A stretch of DNA of 64,000 nucleotides from Paenibacillus andongensis (GCF_025369935.1 NZ_CP104467.1:3913001-3977000); one strand, 5' to 3'. Shown: positions 41,473 through 52,143, numbered from the stretch's first letter. Made by a program: numbers and translations. Notes: generated from the letters alone by a model not told the origin.

Positions 41473-44400
41473 ATGATCCACCTTACATGGCAACGCAAAA
41501 TTTCAGCTTCGATTGTACTCGTAATGGTTTTAAGTCTGACTCTGAATTTATTTTCATTGCAGACTGCAAGCGCCGCAAGCGCCAACTCCGCCATCGGCGC
41601 CGAGCTGCTCTTGAATCCAGGGTTTGAGCAGGTATCCGGCGACATGCCGGTAAGCTGGACGAATTTTGCAGGCAACAACGCAACCAACGTTACCGCCCAG
41701 TCGGTCACCAATCAGGTGGCGGAAGGAGCGCGCAGCGTCAAACTCACGGATACATCGAGCACTTATTCGGCGGGAATACAAAGCTCAATGATTCCTTATT
41801 CCCCCGGGACCTCATTCACAGCCAGCGTTAAAGCCAGAGTCGAAGCCGGCGCTCTTTCCATGATCATCCGTTATTTTAAAGCTGACGGCCAATCGGATAC
41901 GCAATATGTCAAAACCAGCAGCGGTACAGGTCTATACTGGCAAACGCTTGAAAGCAGCGCAACACCACCGGCCAATACCGTTAATTTGCAAATGATTCTT
42001 GTCATTCCGAGCAGCCCCGGTACCGGTACGGTCTACGTCGATGACGCATCGATCAAGACCGAACTGCTCCTTAACCCAAACTTTGAAGAGGTTTCCGGCG
42101 GCATGCCGGTAAACTGGACGAAGTATGTGGGCGGTAATCCAACCAACGTGACAGTAGAGTCAGTCACCACCCAGACGGCGGAAGGAACGTACAGCGTCAA
42201 GTTGACGGATACATCCACCACTTATGCGGCGGGAATTCAAAGTCCAATGATTCCATATTCCCCCGGGACCACATTCAAGGCCAGCGTTAAAGCAAGGGTC
42301 GAAACTGGCGCACTTTCCATGATCATCCGTTATTTTAAGGCTGACGGCCAATCGGATACGCAAAATGTCAAAACCAGCAGCGGTACAGGTCAATACTGGC
42401 AAACGCTTGAAAGTAGCGCAACGCCCCCGGACAATACCGTATATTTACAGTTGATTCTTGTCATTCCGAGCAGCCCCGGTACCGGTACGGTCTATGTGGA
42501 TGACGCATCGCTTACGACAACCGAAGTACTGCTCAATCCAAGCTTTGAAGCTGTGACAGGCACAAGGCCAAGCGGCTGGACTGCTGTTGATCATGGAGTA
42601 CCGTCCAGTATTGATTCAGCGACAGGGGCCTTATATTTGACTCATGGCAACAAGTCGCTCCATTTGCTGGATAACTCCCCTACGGATGCATACAGCGTGA
42701 AAAGCCCGACAATACCTGTCCGATCCGGTAATTGGTATAAGGCCACTGTCATGGCTAAGGCCATTTCTGGCGGCGGTAGTCTGATCATGCACTTCCTGGG
42801 CTCGTCCGGCCAACCTTTTATGAAAGCGCAAACGACTGGTACGGGAAACTGGGAAACGCTAACCTTTACAACCCAACCGCCGGCCGGAACGACCCATGTG
42901 CAGGTGGAACTGTCCACACCTGACGCCGGAACGGCTGAACTTTATTTCGATCAGGCATCATTAACAGCGTCCGGTATATGGCCTACTGGGCTTGACCCTG
43001 GATTTTCACGGCATTTTCAACCCGGCAAAGATTTCGTAACGACCCAGAATCCGCCTGATTTTGGTTGGCCAATGGTTGAAGGCGCAGATTTGTACGAACT
43101 ACAAGTGGCGACTGACATCAATTTCCAGAATATCACTTACCAGAAAAATGATATAACCAACAACTACTATAATTTCCCGAATACCTTTACGGAAGGACAA
43201 TCGTATTACTGGAGAGTTAGGTTTCATAACACGGATGGATGGTCGGTTTGGAGCGATACCAGGAAATTCCGCATTGATGCGAATAGCGTACCCTTCGCGG
43301 TTCCACCTGTATCCAGTCTACTCAATAGCGTGCCAACCTCACATCCGCGCATTCTGACAAGCGAATCCTGCAGCCCAGTATCGACTAGTACATTCTGCTC
43401 CAGAAAATACGGTGCCGGTAAAAAGACTTACGATAGACTTGTTTCATTAATTAATTTAAACGACCATAATATGCCGGGCGAGCCTACTGCCGCAAATGGG
43501 AATATACTTACTCAAACAAGAGCGGTAACAACTCCCATGATAAATGCAGCCTTCCTCTATTTGGTTACTGGCAATTCCGCGTACGGGAATTTTGCCAAAG
43601 AGCGGTTATTGCATGTTTCCACCTGGAGAACTCAGGAAGGTCCTACTCAGTATGACAATGATAAAGGTGGAAACGACCAGGTTCACCGGGAAATCACGTT
43701 AATGAGCGCCATGGCCTATGACTGGATTTACGATCTCATTGACGATAATCCGAATGAGCGAGATGCTGTATTGGCCATGATCCTGGATCGGGGCCAAACG
43801 ATTGCAGACGACGTCCTGTTTGATAATAATCCGATTACTAAGTCCCCCTATGATTCACACGGTTGGACAGTGAACGGTTTCCTCGGCATCATTGCAATCT
43901 CCTTGCTGCACGAGAACATCAACATTAACGGTACTGTCGTTTCAACGAAAGCACAAGAATGGTTCAACACGGTTGTTCCGGCATATATCAATTTAGCGCC
44001 TACATGGGGCGGCGAGGACGGCGGCTGGGGCAACGGAGAAGGCTACTGGCAATGGTCCTCCATGACCGGCAAGCAGTTCCTGGATACCCTTTATGCAGCA
44101 ACAGGATTTAACGGGTATAAGAAAGCTTACTTTCGTAACGAGTCCTGGTACCCGCTGTATATGATGCCTTTCGGTCAGAAGAACGGCGTATTCGGTGACG
44201 GCAGCGATGGGATATCTCGGGACTATGTCGCTGCGAGTATAACACGTAATGCGCAGATGCAGCAAAAACAGGTGATGCAGTGGTACGCAAAACAGTACGA
44301 ATACGATTATAACAACTTCATGACGTATTTATATGAAGACAGCAGCTTGGCGGCGCGTCCCCCTGTGGAAATGCCGACCGCTAAGTATTTCGATCAGCTA

Positions 44401-45876
44401 GGTACGGTAGCGATGCACTCCAGTTTGTTCGATCCGAAGGGAATATCGCTTTTTTTCAGATCCAGCCCTTACGGCAGCTTTAATCACAGCCATGCGGATC
44501 AGAATGGCATTATCATCAAAGCCTTCGGCGAGGAACTTGCGGTTGACGGCGGGTTCTACGATGGTTACGATAACGATCATTACCGGAAATATGCCAAACA
44601 GACGTTTGCCAAAAATGCGATTACGTATGACGGCAAAAAGGGCCAGAAAACTTTCGATATGAAAGCTTCCGGACAAATTACAGGCTTCGCCACAAATAAA
44701 GACTTTGACGCGGTAGTCGGTGACGCCAAAGCAGCCTACAATGCCGATTCCAATAATACCGGCCTTGACCTGGCTCAGCGCAGTGTGATCTATGTGAAAC
44801 CTGGCGCCTTCGTCGTCGTCGATAATATGAAAGCGCGAAAGCCAGGCGGTTCTGAATTTGAATATTGGCTGCATGCCGATACTAACATGACAACGGATGG
44901 CAATAACGGCGCAACGATTATCAAAAATCAGGCAGCGTTGAAAGTCAAACTTTACTATTCGGGATTAACGGCCACCCAACCAACCAACCAGTTTCTGGAT
45001 GCTGGCAACGTTGAACAGCCGCCGCAAGGCGCCTATGTAGGTAAGACGAGGCTTCATACATTATTTAAGACACCCCAAACGGTGTATGCGACGATTGTTT
45101 CCACTTATGTACCCTATCAGCTTGAATCCACACCTCAGAATATTGTCGACGAGGTCTTCGGTAACTATCGGAAGCTGCATTTCACAGATAATACGGACGT
45201 TTATGTGCGAACAGCCGAAAGCGGCTTAGTAAATGCTGGCAGCCTACAATTCGACGGTATTGCGGCTGTTGTCAAAGGAGCTTCCATTCTGCTCGTTGGC
45301 GGTACCCAATTGGTGATAAATGGAGTTACAAAGATTAACAGCTCACAACCGGCCACCATCGCTCTCTCTGGTGACGAGCTGTCAATCACAGGAACGCAAT
45401 TGGCCCAGGTCAGCTTGCATAAACCCTGCGTTACGCCTGAACAATGCAATGCGCCAGTACTCGATGAAAAATACCGCAGCATTCCGAAGGGTGTAACAAC
45501 AACAGTTAATACGCACGGCGTTCATTGGGACAGAGACGGAAGCACATTAACGTTCAACGTAGAGCCTGGACAGCACCAGCTTCTTCTTAGCAATATCACG
45601 GCACCGGCATCACTGGGCACGATTTCTTATCCCGTCGAGATTAACGGAGTATCATCAAATTTAACGCTGTCCGCTTACGGCAATGCACTCGGCGGCACAG
45701 CCGCTTGGGGTTCGCTATCGAATACGGCCGGGAATTACGAGGTTCTTGAAGCGCCCCCGGGCCTAATCTTTGAACGGATTGGCGCGGTAAAGCCGACTAT
45801 CACCCTGGGTGCAAATGCGAAGATTATTTTACCTAATGCGACCGGTACTTTGAGACTGCGTACTGCCGGTCCATGA
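41473..45876 (+). CDS. Large secreted heparinase II/III-like polysaccharide lyase with three carbohydrate-binding domains
   Basis: The 1467-residue protein has a signal peptide (to about residue 36). Three CBM4/9-like domains follow (about 43-195, 196-349 and 355-500), each opening with the LLNPxFE motif. Next is a DUF4962-type beta domain ([34 protein letters not shown]) and an alpha/alpha barrel ([20 protein letters not shown]). The heparinase II/III region has [20 protein letters not shown] near 1003. Such lyases cleave uronic-acid polysaccharides such as alginate or glycosaminoglycans outside the cell. The substrate is not predictable. AGGAGG precedes the ATG. The exported metallophosphoesterase next door, read toward it, might act on the same material. 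Confidence 0.92.
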   Translation: MIHLTWQRKISASIVLVMVLSLTLNLFSLQTASAASANSAIGAELLLNPGFEQVSGDMPVSWTNFAGNNATNVTAQSVTNQVAEGARSVKLTDTSSTYSAGIQSSMIPYSPGTSFTASVKARVEAGALSMIIRYFKADGQSDTQYVKTSSGTGLYWQTLESSATPPANTVNLQMILVIPSSPGTGTVYVDDASIKTELLLNPNFEEVSGGMPVNWTKYVGGNPTNVTVESVTTQTAEGTYSVKLTDTSTTYAAGIQSPMIPYSPGTTFKASVKARVETGALSMIIRYFKADGQSDTQNVKTSSGTGQYWQTLESSATPPDNTVYLQLILVIPSSPGTGTVYVDDASLTTTEVLLNPSFEAVTGTRPSGWTAVDHGVPSSIDSATGALYLTHGNKSLHLLDNSPTDAYSVKSPTIPVRSGNWYKATVMAKAISGGGSLIMHFLGSSGQPFMKAQTTGTGNWETLTFTTQPPAGTTHVQVELSTPDAGTAELYFDQASLTASGIWPTGLDPGFSRHFQPGKDFVTTQNPPDFGWPMVEGADLYELQVATDINFQNITYQKNDITNNYYNFPNTFTEGQSYYWRVRFHNTDGWSVWSDTRKFRIDANSVPFAVPPVSSLLNSVPTSHPRILTSESCSPVSTSTFCSRKYGAGKKTYDRLVSLINLNDHNMPGEPTAANGNILTQTRAVTTPMINAAFLYLVTGNSAYGNFAKERLLHVSTWRTQEGPTQYDNDKGGNDQVHREITLMSAMAYDWIYDLIDDNPNERDAVLAMILDRGQTIADDVLFDNNPITKSPYDSHGWTVNGFLGIIAISLLHENININGTVVSTKAQEWFNTVVPAYINLAPTWGGEDGGWGNGEGYWQWSSMTGKQFLDTLYAATGFNGYKKAYFRNESWYPLYMMPFGQKNGVFGDGSDGISRDYVAASITRNAQMQQKQVMQWYAKQYEYDYNNFMTYLYEDSSLAARPPVEMPTAKYFDQLGTVAMHSSLFDPKGISLFFRSSPYGSFNHSHADQNGIIIKAFGEELAVDGGFYDGYDNDHYRKYAKQTFAKNAITYDGKKGQKTFDMKASGQITGFATNKDFDAVVGDAKAAYNADSNNTGLDLAQRSVIYVKPGAFVVVDNMKARKPGGSEFEYWLHADTNMTTDGNNGATIIKNQAALKVKLYYSGLTATQPTNQFLDAGNVEQPPQGAYVGKTRLHTLFKTPQTVYATIVSTYVPYQLESTPQNIVDEVFGNYRKLHFTDNTDVYVRTAESGLVNAGSLQFDGIAAVVKGASILLVGGTQLVINGVTKINSSQPATIALSGDELSITGTQLAQVSLHKPCVTPEQCNAPVLDEKYRSIPKGVTTTVNTHGVHWDRDGSTLTFNVEPGQHQLLLSNITAPASLGTISYPVEINGVSSNLTLSAYGNALGGTAAWGSLSNTAGNYEVLEAPPGLIFERIGAVKPTITLGANAKIILPNATGTLRLRTAGP
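41602..42519. repeat. Tandem duplication of a 459-bp CBM unit
   Basis: The units starting at 41602 and 42061 encode domains that are about 85 percent identical, with long identical DNA runs such as AAAACCAGCAGCGGTACAGG. The third CBM is much more diverged. Confidence 0.85.
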
Positions 45877-45944
45877 CGATTGCATTCTCTCTCGGATGAT
45901 AAGCGCGTACCGTCTTACGGCATACGCCTGGCTCAGAAGGCTCA

Positions 45945-45976
45945 AAGAGGTCCTTGCTAGAATGCAAGGACCTCTT
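45945..45976. terminator. Strong bidirectional terminator of the lyase gene
   Basis: AAGAGGTCCTTGC pairs perfectly with GCAAGGACCTCTT around a six-base loop, 69 bases past the lyase stop. The convergent metallophosphoesterase gene ends 120 bases to the right. Confidence 0.85.
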
Positions 45977-46095
45977 CTGTATATATTACCGTAGCTTGTC
46001 AACTGACCGAATAATATCCCTTAAAATGAGTAATGGCTTTTCACAGCGGGGAGGCGATCCCATACCACATGGTACCTTGTGTCGCATAGCGTGAC

Positions 46096-47316
46096 TTAAG
46101 GCTTCACAATCTTTTCCTGCTTCTTGTTTTCCGGGATCGGGGCGGGCTCTACACTTTGGTCGTTCGCGGTAAGATCGATCCCGTAATCCTTGGCAAAAAC
46201 CATATGGGTATCAATAAGAACGTTCTCGGTGTGTTCGTCGAGTTGGAATACCCGGGCTCCACGCAGTCGGTTCCGATCCGCGCCGGGCAAACCATAAGCT
46301 CCGAAGCCCATGCTTCCGGCATAGCCAAGCAGCACGCCGTAGTAATTACCGTGGTACGTATTGACGTGATCATGGCCACTGAAGACGCCCTTGACATCTC
46401 CTCGGGCCAGAATTGCCGAGAACATACCGCTATTGATCGGACCGGGGCATTCGTCTTCGTTCCTTTCCCCTACAATATTGTGCTTGCCAACGGCCCTAAC
46501 ATGGTCAGCATCTGACCTTCCGTCCACGCTGGCGTACCACATGAATCGGTACTCCCAGAGCGGGATATGAATGAACATGAGTGACGGCACTTTATAACCC
46601 ATTTTCTCCTCCAGCTTTTTGGAGGTTTCGTAGTACCACGCCACTTGATCGAACCGCAGCCAGTCCCAAGTCGGATATCCTTCGAAGTTTTGACCGGCAA
46701 TTGTATCTGGCGCATACCTTCCGCTGTCCAGCAGCCAGATGTTGAAGGCTGCTTTCGACCCTTGGGAGGAACGGATCAACAGGTTGGTATTCCCCGTCCC
46801 GGTTATCCCTTTTTCTCCGGGCTGGTTTACATTATACTTGTACGCCATATAAAATTGCAGCATTTCCTCTTCGTATAGACCGGCGTTCGGAGTAGAGTCC
46901 TCGTCGTGATTCCCGAAGGTTACTGCCCACTTGATTCCTCGTAACTCCATGGGCTGGGCTATGTTGTTCATCGCCTGCTTCATCGCCATCGCCGTATCGC
47001 AGCCTGAGGAAATGTTGTCGCCGTTAAGGACAACTAAATCTGGCTTTTCGCTATCGAGCACCTTTTCCATTAGCTCCACGGTCCGCCGATCGATATTCTC
47101 GTCATCTTGCGTGTCGTTGAACTGGACGATTTTGAACTTTCCGTTAGAGTTAAATTGAAGTTTCACATTATCGTTGGTCGCCGCCTGTACTTCTCCACCG
47201 CCAAACAATTCGACGGGAACACCCACTGATCCGAGCGTAATCGCCAGCGCACCCACCCCACCAACTTTAATAAAATCCCTCCTGCTTATGCTTTTACTTG
47301 CCTCATCATGGCTCAT
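46096..47316 (-). CDS. Tat-exported metallophosphoesterase
   Basis: The 406-residue protein starts with a twin-arginine signal (SISRRDFIKVGGVGALAITL, AxA-like cleavage after VQA). The calcineurin-like motifs follow in order: FNDTQDDENID, LVVLNGDNIS (Asp/Asn), FGNHDEDS, HIPLWEY and GVFSGHDHVN. It is a folded, metal-loaded phosphoesterase sent to the outside; the target could be a phosphodiester, phospholipid or nucleotide. It faces the polysaccharide lyase gene tail to tail. AGGAGG lies upstream of the ATG. Confidence 0.93.
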   Translation of the reverse strand: MSHDEASKSISRRDFIKVGGVGALAITLGSVGVPVELFGGGEVQAATNDNVKLQFNSNGKFKIVQFNDTQDDENIDRRTVELMEKVLDSEKPDLVVLNGDNISSGCDTAMAMKQAMNNIAQPMELRGIKWAVTFGNHDEDSTPNAGLYEEEMLQFYMAYKYNVNQPGEKGITGTGNTNLLIRSSQGSKAAFNIWLLDSGRYAPDTIAGQNFEGYPTWDWLRFDQVAWYYETSKKLEEKMGYKVPSLMFIHIPLWEYRFMWYASVDGRSDADHVRAVGKHNIVGERNEDECPGPINSGMFSAILARGDVKGVFSGHDHVNTYHGNYYGVLLGYAGSMGFGAYGLPGADRNRLRGARVFQLDEHTENVLIDTHMVFAKDYGIDLTANDQSVEPAPIPENKKQEKIVKP

Positions 47317-47510
47317 CTAATAATACCTCCTAACATTTATTGGGATAAGCCCCCTTCTCAATCTATCGAAGTAATGTAAGGTGAATATATCCTCAATCTA
47401 AAGGTTATGTAAATCGAAAGGCTATGATTGTGGGTTACTAATGCTGATCTTCTCTACTCAAAGGTAGCTCTATGGATGGCTTGATCTCAAATGTTTTAAG
47501 GGAGGGCTTT

Positions 47511-47907
47511 ATGCATTCAGTGAAAGAAGTGGCTAAACTATTCAATTTAACGGAACATTCCATTCGTTTTTATACAGATAAGGGCCTAGTTCCCGATTTA
47601 CAGCGTGATAAAAATAATAATCGAATATTTAATAATGACTCTATTAAATGGCTAATCGGTGCTAAGAACTTTAAAAAATGTGGTATGTCCGTAGAAGACA
47701 TCAAAAAATATGTAGATTTATACTGAGACAAAAAGAAGCGGTTCTAGCTCAACTGAAAGAAGCTAAACTAATGGCTGAATTTATAACCAAAAAAGAAAAA
47801 CACTACCGTGACATTATTAATAATCTGACCCGGATAACACAAATCCGGCAAAATGGGAAAAAGACAACATCAATTGCCCACTAAAAAAACCAACTTTACG
47901 ACAATAG
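47511..47907 (+). pseudogene. MerR family regulator broken by two frameshifts
   Basis: The first frame has the MerR winged helix: HSVKEVAKLFNLTEHSIRFY, TDKGLVPDLQRDKNNNRIFN and SVEDIKKYVDLY. A shift near 47723 moves the coiled-coil helix RQKEAVLAQLKEAKLMAEFI to another frame. A second near 47835 moves the family tail DNTNPAKWEKDN to a third. GGGAGGG precedes the ATG at 47511. Not functional as read; both sites would deserve checking as sequencing errors. Confidence 0.82.
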
Positions 47908-47982
47908 GCTGCGTCCACCGCCTGCAGTTTGATGGATTAATATAATACGTGCCCATCCGGTCATAAGCCCGAAGTAGGCAAA

Positions 47983-48026
47983 ATAAACCACCTGAATTCA
48001 TATTGAAGAATTATAGGTGGTTATTG
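47983..48026. terminator. Terminator hairpin
   Basis: AATAAACCACCT pairs with AGGTGGTTATT across a 21-base loop. It follows the MerR relic. Confidence 0.55.
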
Positions 48027-48089
48027 TTCATTAAGAATGAGATTTCTATGTTATCGTTTTATGAATATTTCCGTTCCGGCATTCAAGCT

Positions 48090-48125
48090 ATTTCACTATC
48101 GTTCTCCGTTAGAACTTCGCTTAAC
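48090..48125. repeat. Dispersed repeat, isolated right arm
   Basis: CACTATCGTTCTCCGTTAG matches the right-arm motif of the family; no hairpin precedes it. Confidence 0.5.
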
Positions 48126-48271
48126 GCAAGAGGACAATCTTCAAACATTTATCATCCTCTGAAGTATTATTGATAATCCATCTTTTCTTGAACTTGTCGA
48201 ACCACCTATGCGATAGTAAATTTAGCCCACCATCCGTCTGTCCGCCTTTTTAACAATTTAAAAACAGAAAC

Positions 48272-48300
48272 AGACCCGCAGCAACGTTGGCTGCGGGTCT
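48272..48300. terminator. Strong hairpin terminator
   Basis: AGACCCGCAGC pairs perfectly with GCTGCGGGTCT around a 7-base loop. The T-rich plus-strand side (TAGTGTACTTTT) is weak. Confidence 0.65.
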
Positions 48301-48330
48301 TAGTGTACTTTTAAATGGGATAAGCGCCGA

Positions 48331-48395
48331 ACAAAAAGAGGAGCTGCCGCGAGGCAAACTCCTTCACTATTGTTCTCTGTTACTTCGGTAGCGAT
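48331..48395. repeat. Dispersed repeat, variant copy
   Basis: GAACAAAAAGAGGAGCTGCC is shared with the copy at 37.33 kb, followed by CTCCTTCACT and right arm TTGTTCTCTGTTAC. Confidence 0.65.
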
Positions 48396-48470
48396 AATTG
48401 CGTGCGTGAATAAGACTCATCCACTGGATTCTTGCCATCTTAACTACTAGGAAGCGTTTCGTTTAGATGA
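48391..48470 (+). pseudogene. Remnant of an IS110 3' end
   Basis: The stretch ACTCATCCACTGGATT and what follows matches the last 70 bases of the decayed IS110 gene at 6.57-6.65 kb (LIHWIxAIL). Nothing else of the element remains. Confidence 0.7.
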
Positions 48471-48472
48471 CA

Positions 48473-48664
48473 CTATTCTAAGTCATTTCGGGGATGCGGA
48501 TTAATCGGGGGATATAAGAATTGATTATCGAATTGATTATCTTTCTTCGGAGCATGATCATCAGGTTTTTCGCTTTCATCTGGTGTTTCAGCAGCAGTCA
48601 TAGCCGATATAGCTTCAAAGCTCACGAAGTCTTCGACTTCATCAAACTGGTTGTTTTCAGTCAT
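48473..48664 (-). CDS. Small acidic protein of unknown function
   Basis: The 63-residue protein starts MTENNQFDEVEDFVSFEAIS with a perfect AAGGAGG six bases ahead. It is rich in Asp, Glu, Asn and Pro, with a Pro-rich end (FLYPPINPHPRNDLE). No signal peptide or Cys. The acidic helix-prone start and short tail resemble a RiPP leader and core, but no modifying enzyme is adjacent. It may instead be a small cytosolic or spore-type protein. Confidence 0.55.
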   Translation of the reverse strand: MTENNQFDEVEDFVSFEAISAMTAAETPDESEKPDDHAPKKDNQFDNQFLYPPINPHPRNDLE

Positions 48665-48764
48665 TGCAAGCCTCCTTAAGGTGGATTTCATTACTAGGCA
48701 ATTATTCGCCTTATATTTACTTTTTATTCAGACGTTTTGGCTCCCTAAAAAGAGAATCCGGAGT

Positions 48765-49484
48765 TCAACTGAACCGGAAGTTACTTAGATCAATCGAGAC
48801 TAGCAGCAGATCCTTGACTGGCTCCAGATTGGGTCCACGAAGATATGCGCGCCGTTTTGTCGGGAAACGAAGCCCTTCAATCTCGACGAAGTCGTAGACA
48901 TATTGCGCCGCTGGAAAGCCACCTGAAACATCGACATGGTAGTCGTGCCTGCGTAGTAATAAATCATCGCCAAAGTAGAAGTCTTGCTCCTTGCTATGAC
49001 TGGCGACGTGTTCGGGAAAGCGCACACGCAAACCGTGCCAGAGCTCGTTGCCCTCTTGTAATGGGGTGATTTCGCTGACCTCGAATCCTGGCATGACCAT
49101 GAAAAAAGGCGTTGTCAGGTATGTCCACATTGCGTACCCGTTGAAATATGCGCGATGAAGCGGGTCCCACGGTGTGTTCATCGTATGGTTAGCAAATAAG
49201 GTCCTAGGATCGTATTTCTCGCGGACGGTTTCCCCAGAGAGGGTCTCAATCGCGATACGATCGGGCGTAAAGGCAGTACGCCAATCCGGTTGACCAAAGG
49301 GAGTAACAGATGCGTTTTCCGAATGAAGCGCGACTGTCATCTCACGAGGATTGGAATCTTGTACGAGCCCTTTCAATGCCCATAAACCGCCACCGGTGAC
49401 AATCGTGGCAGTCAGTGAACTAAATTTTTCCCATCTGTCTATTCCGCCGTGCGTGTCAATAACTTTTGCCAATAGGTTGTTCAT
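48765..49484 (-). CDS. Hypothetical protein, possible LolA-like fold
   Basis: The 239-residue protein starts MNNLLAKVIDTHGGIDRWEK, with AAGGAGGAG just upstream of the ATG at 49484. The body alternates beta strands in a way that suggests a half-barrel as in LolA (DFYFGDDLLLRRHDYHVDVS, VEIEGLRFPTKRRAYLRGP). There is no signal peptide or lipobox, so an intracellular role is likely. The WEKFSSLTATIVTGGGLWAL start is seen in similar uncharacterised proteins. I cannot name a function. Confidence 0.75.
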   Translation of the reverse strand: MNNLLAKVIDTHGGIDRWEKFSSLTATIVTGGGLWALKGLVQDSNPREMTVALHSENASVTPFGQPDWRTAFTPDRIAIETLSGETVREKYDPRTLFANHTMNTPWDPLHRAYFNGYAMWTYLTTPFFMVMPGFEVSEITPLQEGNELWHGLRVRFPEHVASHSKEQDFYFGDDLLLRRHDYHVDVSGGFPAAQYVYDFVEIEGLRFPTKRRAYLRGPNLEPVKDLLLVSIDLSNFRFS

Positions 49485-49547
49485 ATTCTCCTCCTTAATC
49501 CGAAAGATGATTCGACTATGAAAATGAGTTTTATTAATCACCTTTAT

Positions 49548-49970
49548 TTACTTTACAATCATTACAGCACAATGAGAGTGCTGGACCACTTTATGGCTTA
49601 CACTTCCCACGAATAACTCTGAGAAGAGGCTAAGTCCCCTACTACCCATTACGATAAGGTCGTAATCTCCTTCTTTTGCCTTCTTGCATATCATCTCTGC
49701 AGGATCTCCAATATAGCATTCGGTATCATATTGTATTGATGACCCTGAAAAGGCCTGTGCGGATTCCTCTAAAATCCTCCTAACTTCCGCTACTTGCAAT
49801 TGTTCAATATCCACTCCGTAAGCAACTGTATTGATATTGTTACTAGGAATGATATGAAGAAGCGTTATACGGGCATTTATCCCAATGTTTTGCGCCAACC
49901 ATTTAGCCGATTTCAGTGCATGTTTGGAATGTTCGGAACCGTCAACTGGAACCAAAAACCGTTCATACAT
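49548..49970 (-). CDS. Universal stress protein (UspA family)
   Basis: The 140-residue protein reads YERFLVPVDGSEHSKHALKS at the start. It has the ATP-binding signature near the end: GDYDLIVMGSRGLSLFSELF, then VGSVSHKVVQHSHCAVMIVK (GxxG and GSxS motifs). UspA proteins bind ATP or AMP and aid survival under stress. I place the start at ATG 49970, with AGGGGAGTG upstream; earlier in-frame codons lack a site. It ends 64 bases before the next gene. Confidence 0.95.
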   Translation of the reverse strand: MYERFLVPVDGSEHSKHALKSAKWLAQNIGINARITLLHIIPSNNINTVAYGVDIEQLQVAEVRRILEESAQAFSGSSIQYDTECYIGDPAEMICKKAKEGDYDLIVMGSRGLSLFSELFVGSVSHKVVQHSHCAVMIVK

Positions 49971-50026
49971 GTTGTCACTCCCCTTTTTATAAAATCTTAT
50001 TTTTATAATAAAACCCATGACGGTGA

Positions 50027-50065
50027 TTATTGTGATGTAACTTTAGAATAATAGCGATTAAATCT
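50027..50065 (-). pseudogene. Tail of a lost MFS transporter gene
   Basis: Twelve codons, RFNRYYSKVTSQ, end at a stop. They match the segment RFNRYYSKYSKVAS inside the intact MFS gene at 52.4 kb, including its DNA. It shows what a normal end of that transporter family looks like. Confidence 0.5.
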
Positions 50066-50119
50066 GTACGAGCGAACTAGCTCGATAAAATGGAAAAATA
50101 GTTTCATTGAAAATTACTG

Positions 50120-50413
50120 CTAATCGAGCAAATGTGTCTTGAACCATTCCACGGCTGCGCTGCTCGATTGGTCGAAATATTGCGTGTACGGATCAAAATG
50201 TCCTCCCGGTATCAGCACCAGTTTTTTGGGCTCCAGTGCTTGCTCGTATGCAGCAAGTGCCAAATCGGTAGGAGTTATAAAATCGTTTTTTGCAACCAAT
50301 ATTAACAGCGGCGTAGGAGTAATATTGGCAACATTTCCTGCGAATGCCTCGGCAAATGTGGTTTGAGACTTATTCGCGAATACGGTTTCCCAGTCGCTCT
50401 TTGTTGATTTATC
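50120..50413 (-). pseudogene. Alpha/beta hydrolase, C-terminal fragment
   Basis: The 97 codons read TPLLILVAKNDFITPTDLAL, with the catalytic Asp in KNDFITP, and LVLIPGGHFDPYTQYFDQSS with the catalytic His. The nucleophile half of the gene is absent and the frame is open only from 50413. It looks like the end of a dienelactone-hydrolase-like gene. Confidence 0.75.
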
Positions 50414-50547
50414 CTAGAACCCTTTATTTTGTAAACTAATACTTTCAAACTATTGAATAGGAGTGATTGAGAGCTTTGTAAGCTTTATTTAAAGACCGCC
50501 ATTGTACAGCTAATGTGCATTTTAAAACTAACGAAGATCCCTTTTAA

Positions 50548-51396
50548 TTAAGCTTTGACAGCATTTGCTGAACCCCAGAGCGCTCCAGGGTTTACTCGAT
50601 TAGGATAAAGATCAAGCATTGCATTGTATAAATCTAAAACGTTGTCTGTTTCTTTATCCAAACGAATAAAGTCTAACAGATATTGTTTAGTTTCATCCAA
50701 AATTTTTGGTTTATTATCATTTTCAGGGACTTTATGACCCGTAATAACAAATTTAGAATTTAATTCTTTCAAGCCATCGATCGCTAGGATCCATTCAAGT
50801 CGAGAACTCTCTGTTGTTTCAGCTAGATGCTGATGGATTCCGTTGTAAACAACATCACCTGCCACCAGTAATTCAATATCTGGAATCCATAATGACGTTG
50901 TATTTGCTGTATCCGTAAATCCAGCTTCAATGATTTCCAACCCATGTTCTTCAAGTTCAAAAGAATTTGAATCGATCACATCGGGAAAAACTTGGGGTTG
51001 AGGAATTTGATTAGGGAATAATTTACCCCAAAAACTTTCAATATGTTTTGGACTTCCTTGTTTATAACTCACTTCAACAGATCCTTTTGTTGCTAGTGCT
51101 TTAACATTTGGAAATGCCTCTTTTATTTGTTTGATTCCAAAGAAATGATCGCCGTGACCATGCGTGATATAGATGTATTTTAAGTTACGATCAAAAGACT
51201 TTATCCAATCAATCAATTTTTGGTTTTGTCCAATTGTAGTAAAAGTATCCACTAAAACTGCGTCTTTTTCTCCATAAATTAAAGTAGCAGTATTGGAAAC
51301 CCATTGAAGTTCTTCTTTTCCTTTTGGCAGGTTTCTTGTGAGACCGGCACGTTTTACGCATAATTCAGCGAATTGTAAGTTTGATATTTTAATCAT
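50548..51396 (-). CDS. Metallo-beta-lactamase-fold hydrolase
   Basis: The 282-residue protein has the metal motif YITHGHGDHFFGIKQI near residue 75. LLVAGDVVYNGIHQHL with the bridging Asp lies near 180, and KFVITGHKVPENDN with the last His near 222. Such soluble enzymes hydrolyse lactones, esters or thioesters; similar proteins are grouped near hydroxyacylglutathione hydrolases and Vmh-type hydrolases. The start ATG has AAGG directly adjacent, so translation may be weak or coupled to the 66-codon frame just upstream. Confidence 0.9.
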   Translation of the reverse strand: MIKISNLQFAELCVKRAGLTRNLPKGKEELQWVSNTATLIYGEKDAVLVDTFTTIGQNQKLIDWIKSFDRNLKYIYITHGHGDHFFGIKQIKEAFPNVKALATKGSVEVSYKQGSPKHIESFWGKLFPNQIPQPQVFPDVIDSNSFELEEHGLEIIEAGFTDTANTTSLWIPDIELLVAGDVVYNGIHQHLAETTESSRLEWILAIDGLKELNSKFVITGHKVPENDNKPKILDETKQYLLDFIRLDKETDNVLDLYNAMLDLYPNRVNPGALWGSANAVKA

Positions 51397-51414
51397 CCTT
51401 AAATTTTATTTTTA

Positions 51415-51615
51415 CTATACGATAACCTCAGGAATGACTGAAAACCCATCCACACCCAATAAATAGCAGCAGTATTTTTCAATTACATGTAGTATGCGGG
51501 CTAAAGATTCTCCAGATACGATGAGTGACAACGTGTCGGTTTTTAGTTTTAAAATATGGTTTTCCAACTCAACTTCAGATTGAGTTGGTTGTCCTGCTTT
51601 CAAGCTGTTTTGCAA
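51415..51615 (-). CDS. Possible small hypothetical protein, doubtful
   Basis: A 66-codon frame, MQNSLKAGQPTQSEVELENH..., ends 18 bases before the MBL gene. Its helical, acidic start looks protein-like, and the short gap would suit coupling. No family is recognised and no strong ribosome site is seen. It may be a remnant. Confidence 0.3.
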   Translation of the reverse strand: MQNSLKAGQPTQSEVELENHILKLKTDTLSLIVSGESLARILHVIEKYCCYLLGVDGFSVIPEVIV

Positions 51616-51777
51616 TAATTAATTCCTTACCGATCGTTCGCGGCTTTGGACGAAACATAAGCTGATGTCTGATGAAATTAATGTTTTTAGGCTGATCCAT
51701 TATAAAGAAACAGCGTCGGTTAAAGTCTCTAAAAAGAAAGTCTTAGACTGCCGCCGCGGTTTCAGCGTGTTATTCAT

Positions 51778-52143
51778 TTAGTCCGCTTCAACCGAACGCT
51801 CCAACCATGTGTTGACCTCTTCTAACCGTTTGGTATAAGCTTCACGGATCGTATATGCAGCTTGAGATCCAACTGCCAAACGAAGCGGCGAATTGTCGCT
51901 TTTTATAACAGAAATAATCAGTTGCACTGCTTTTGCCGGGTCGCCGGTCTCGATGTTCGATATACCTTTCTCGTATGCTCCATACAACGGAGCATATTCT
52001 TGTTTCTTCTCGGTATGCTGCATCGATTCGCCAAAAAACTTTGTTGCGTACACGGAAGGCTCCACGATCGTCGTCTTGATCCCGAAGCTTGCAAACTCTT
52101 GCGCGAACGCTTCGGAAAAGCTTTCAACTGCAAACTTGGATGT
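51778..52143 (-). pseudogene. Short-chain dehydrogenase (SDR), C-terminal fragment
   Basis: The frame reads TSKFAVESFSEAFAQEFASF, GIKTTIVEPSVYATKF and GDPAKAVQLIISVIKS, the substrate-side half of a classical SDR. The Tyr-x-x-x-Lys active site survives only as the Lys of TSKFAV. The fragment abuts the end of the MFS gene, so a deletion joined the two. Confidence 0.8.

Noticed and set aside
48473..48664. Small acidic protein as a confirmed RiPP precursor
   Set aside because: No modifying enzyme, protease or exporter is adjacent; it is reported only as a small protein.
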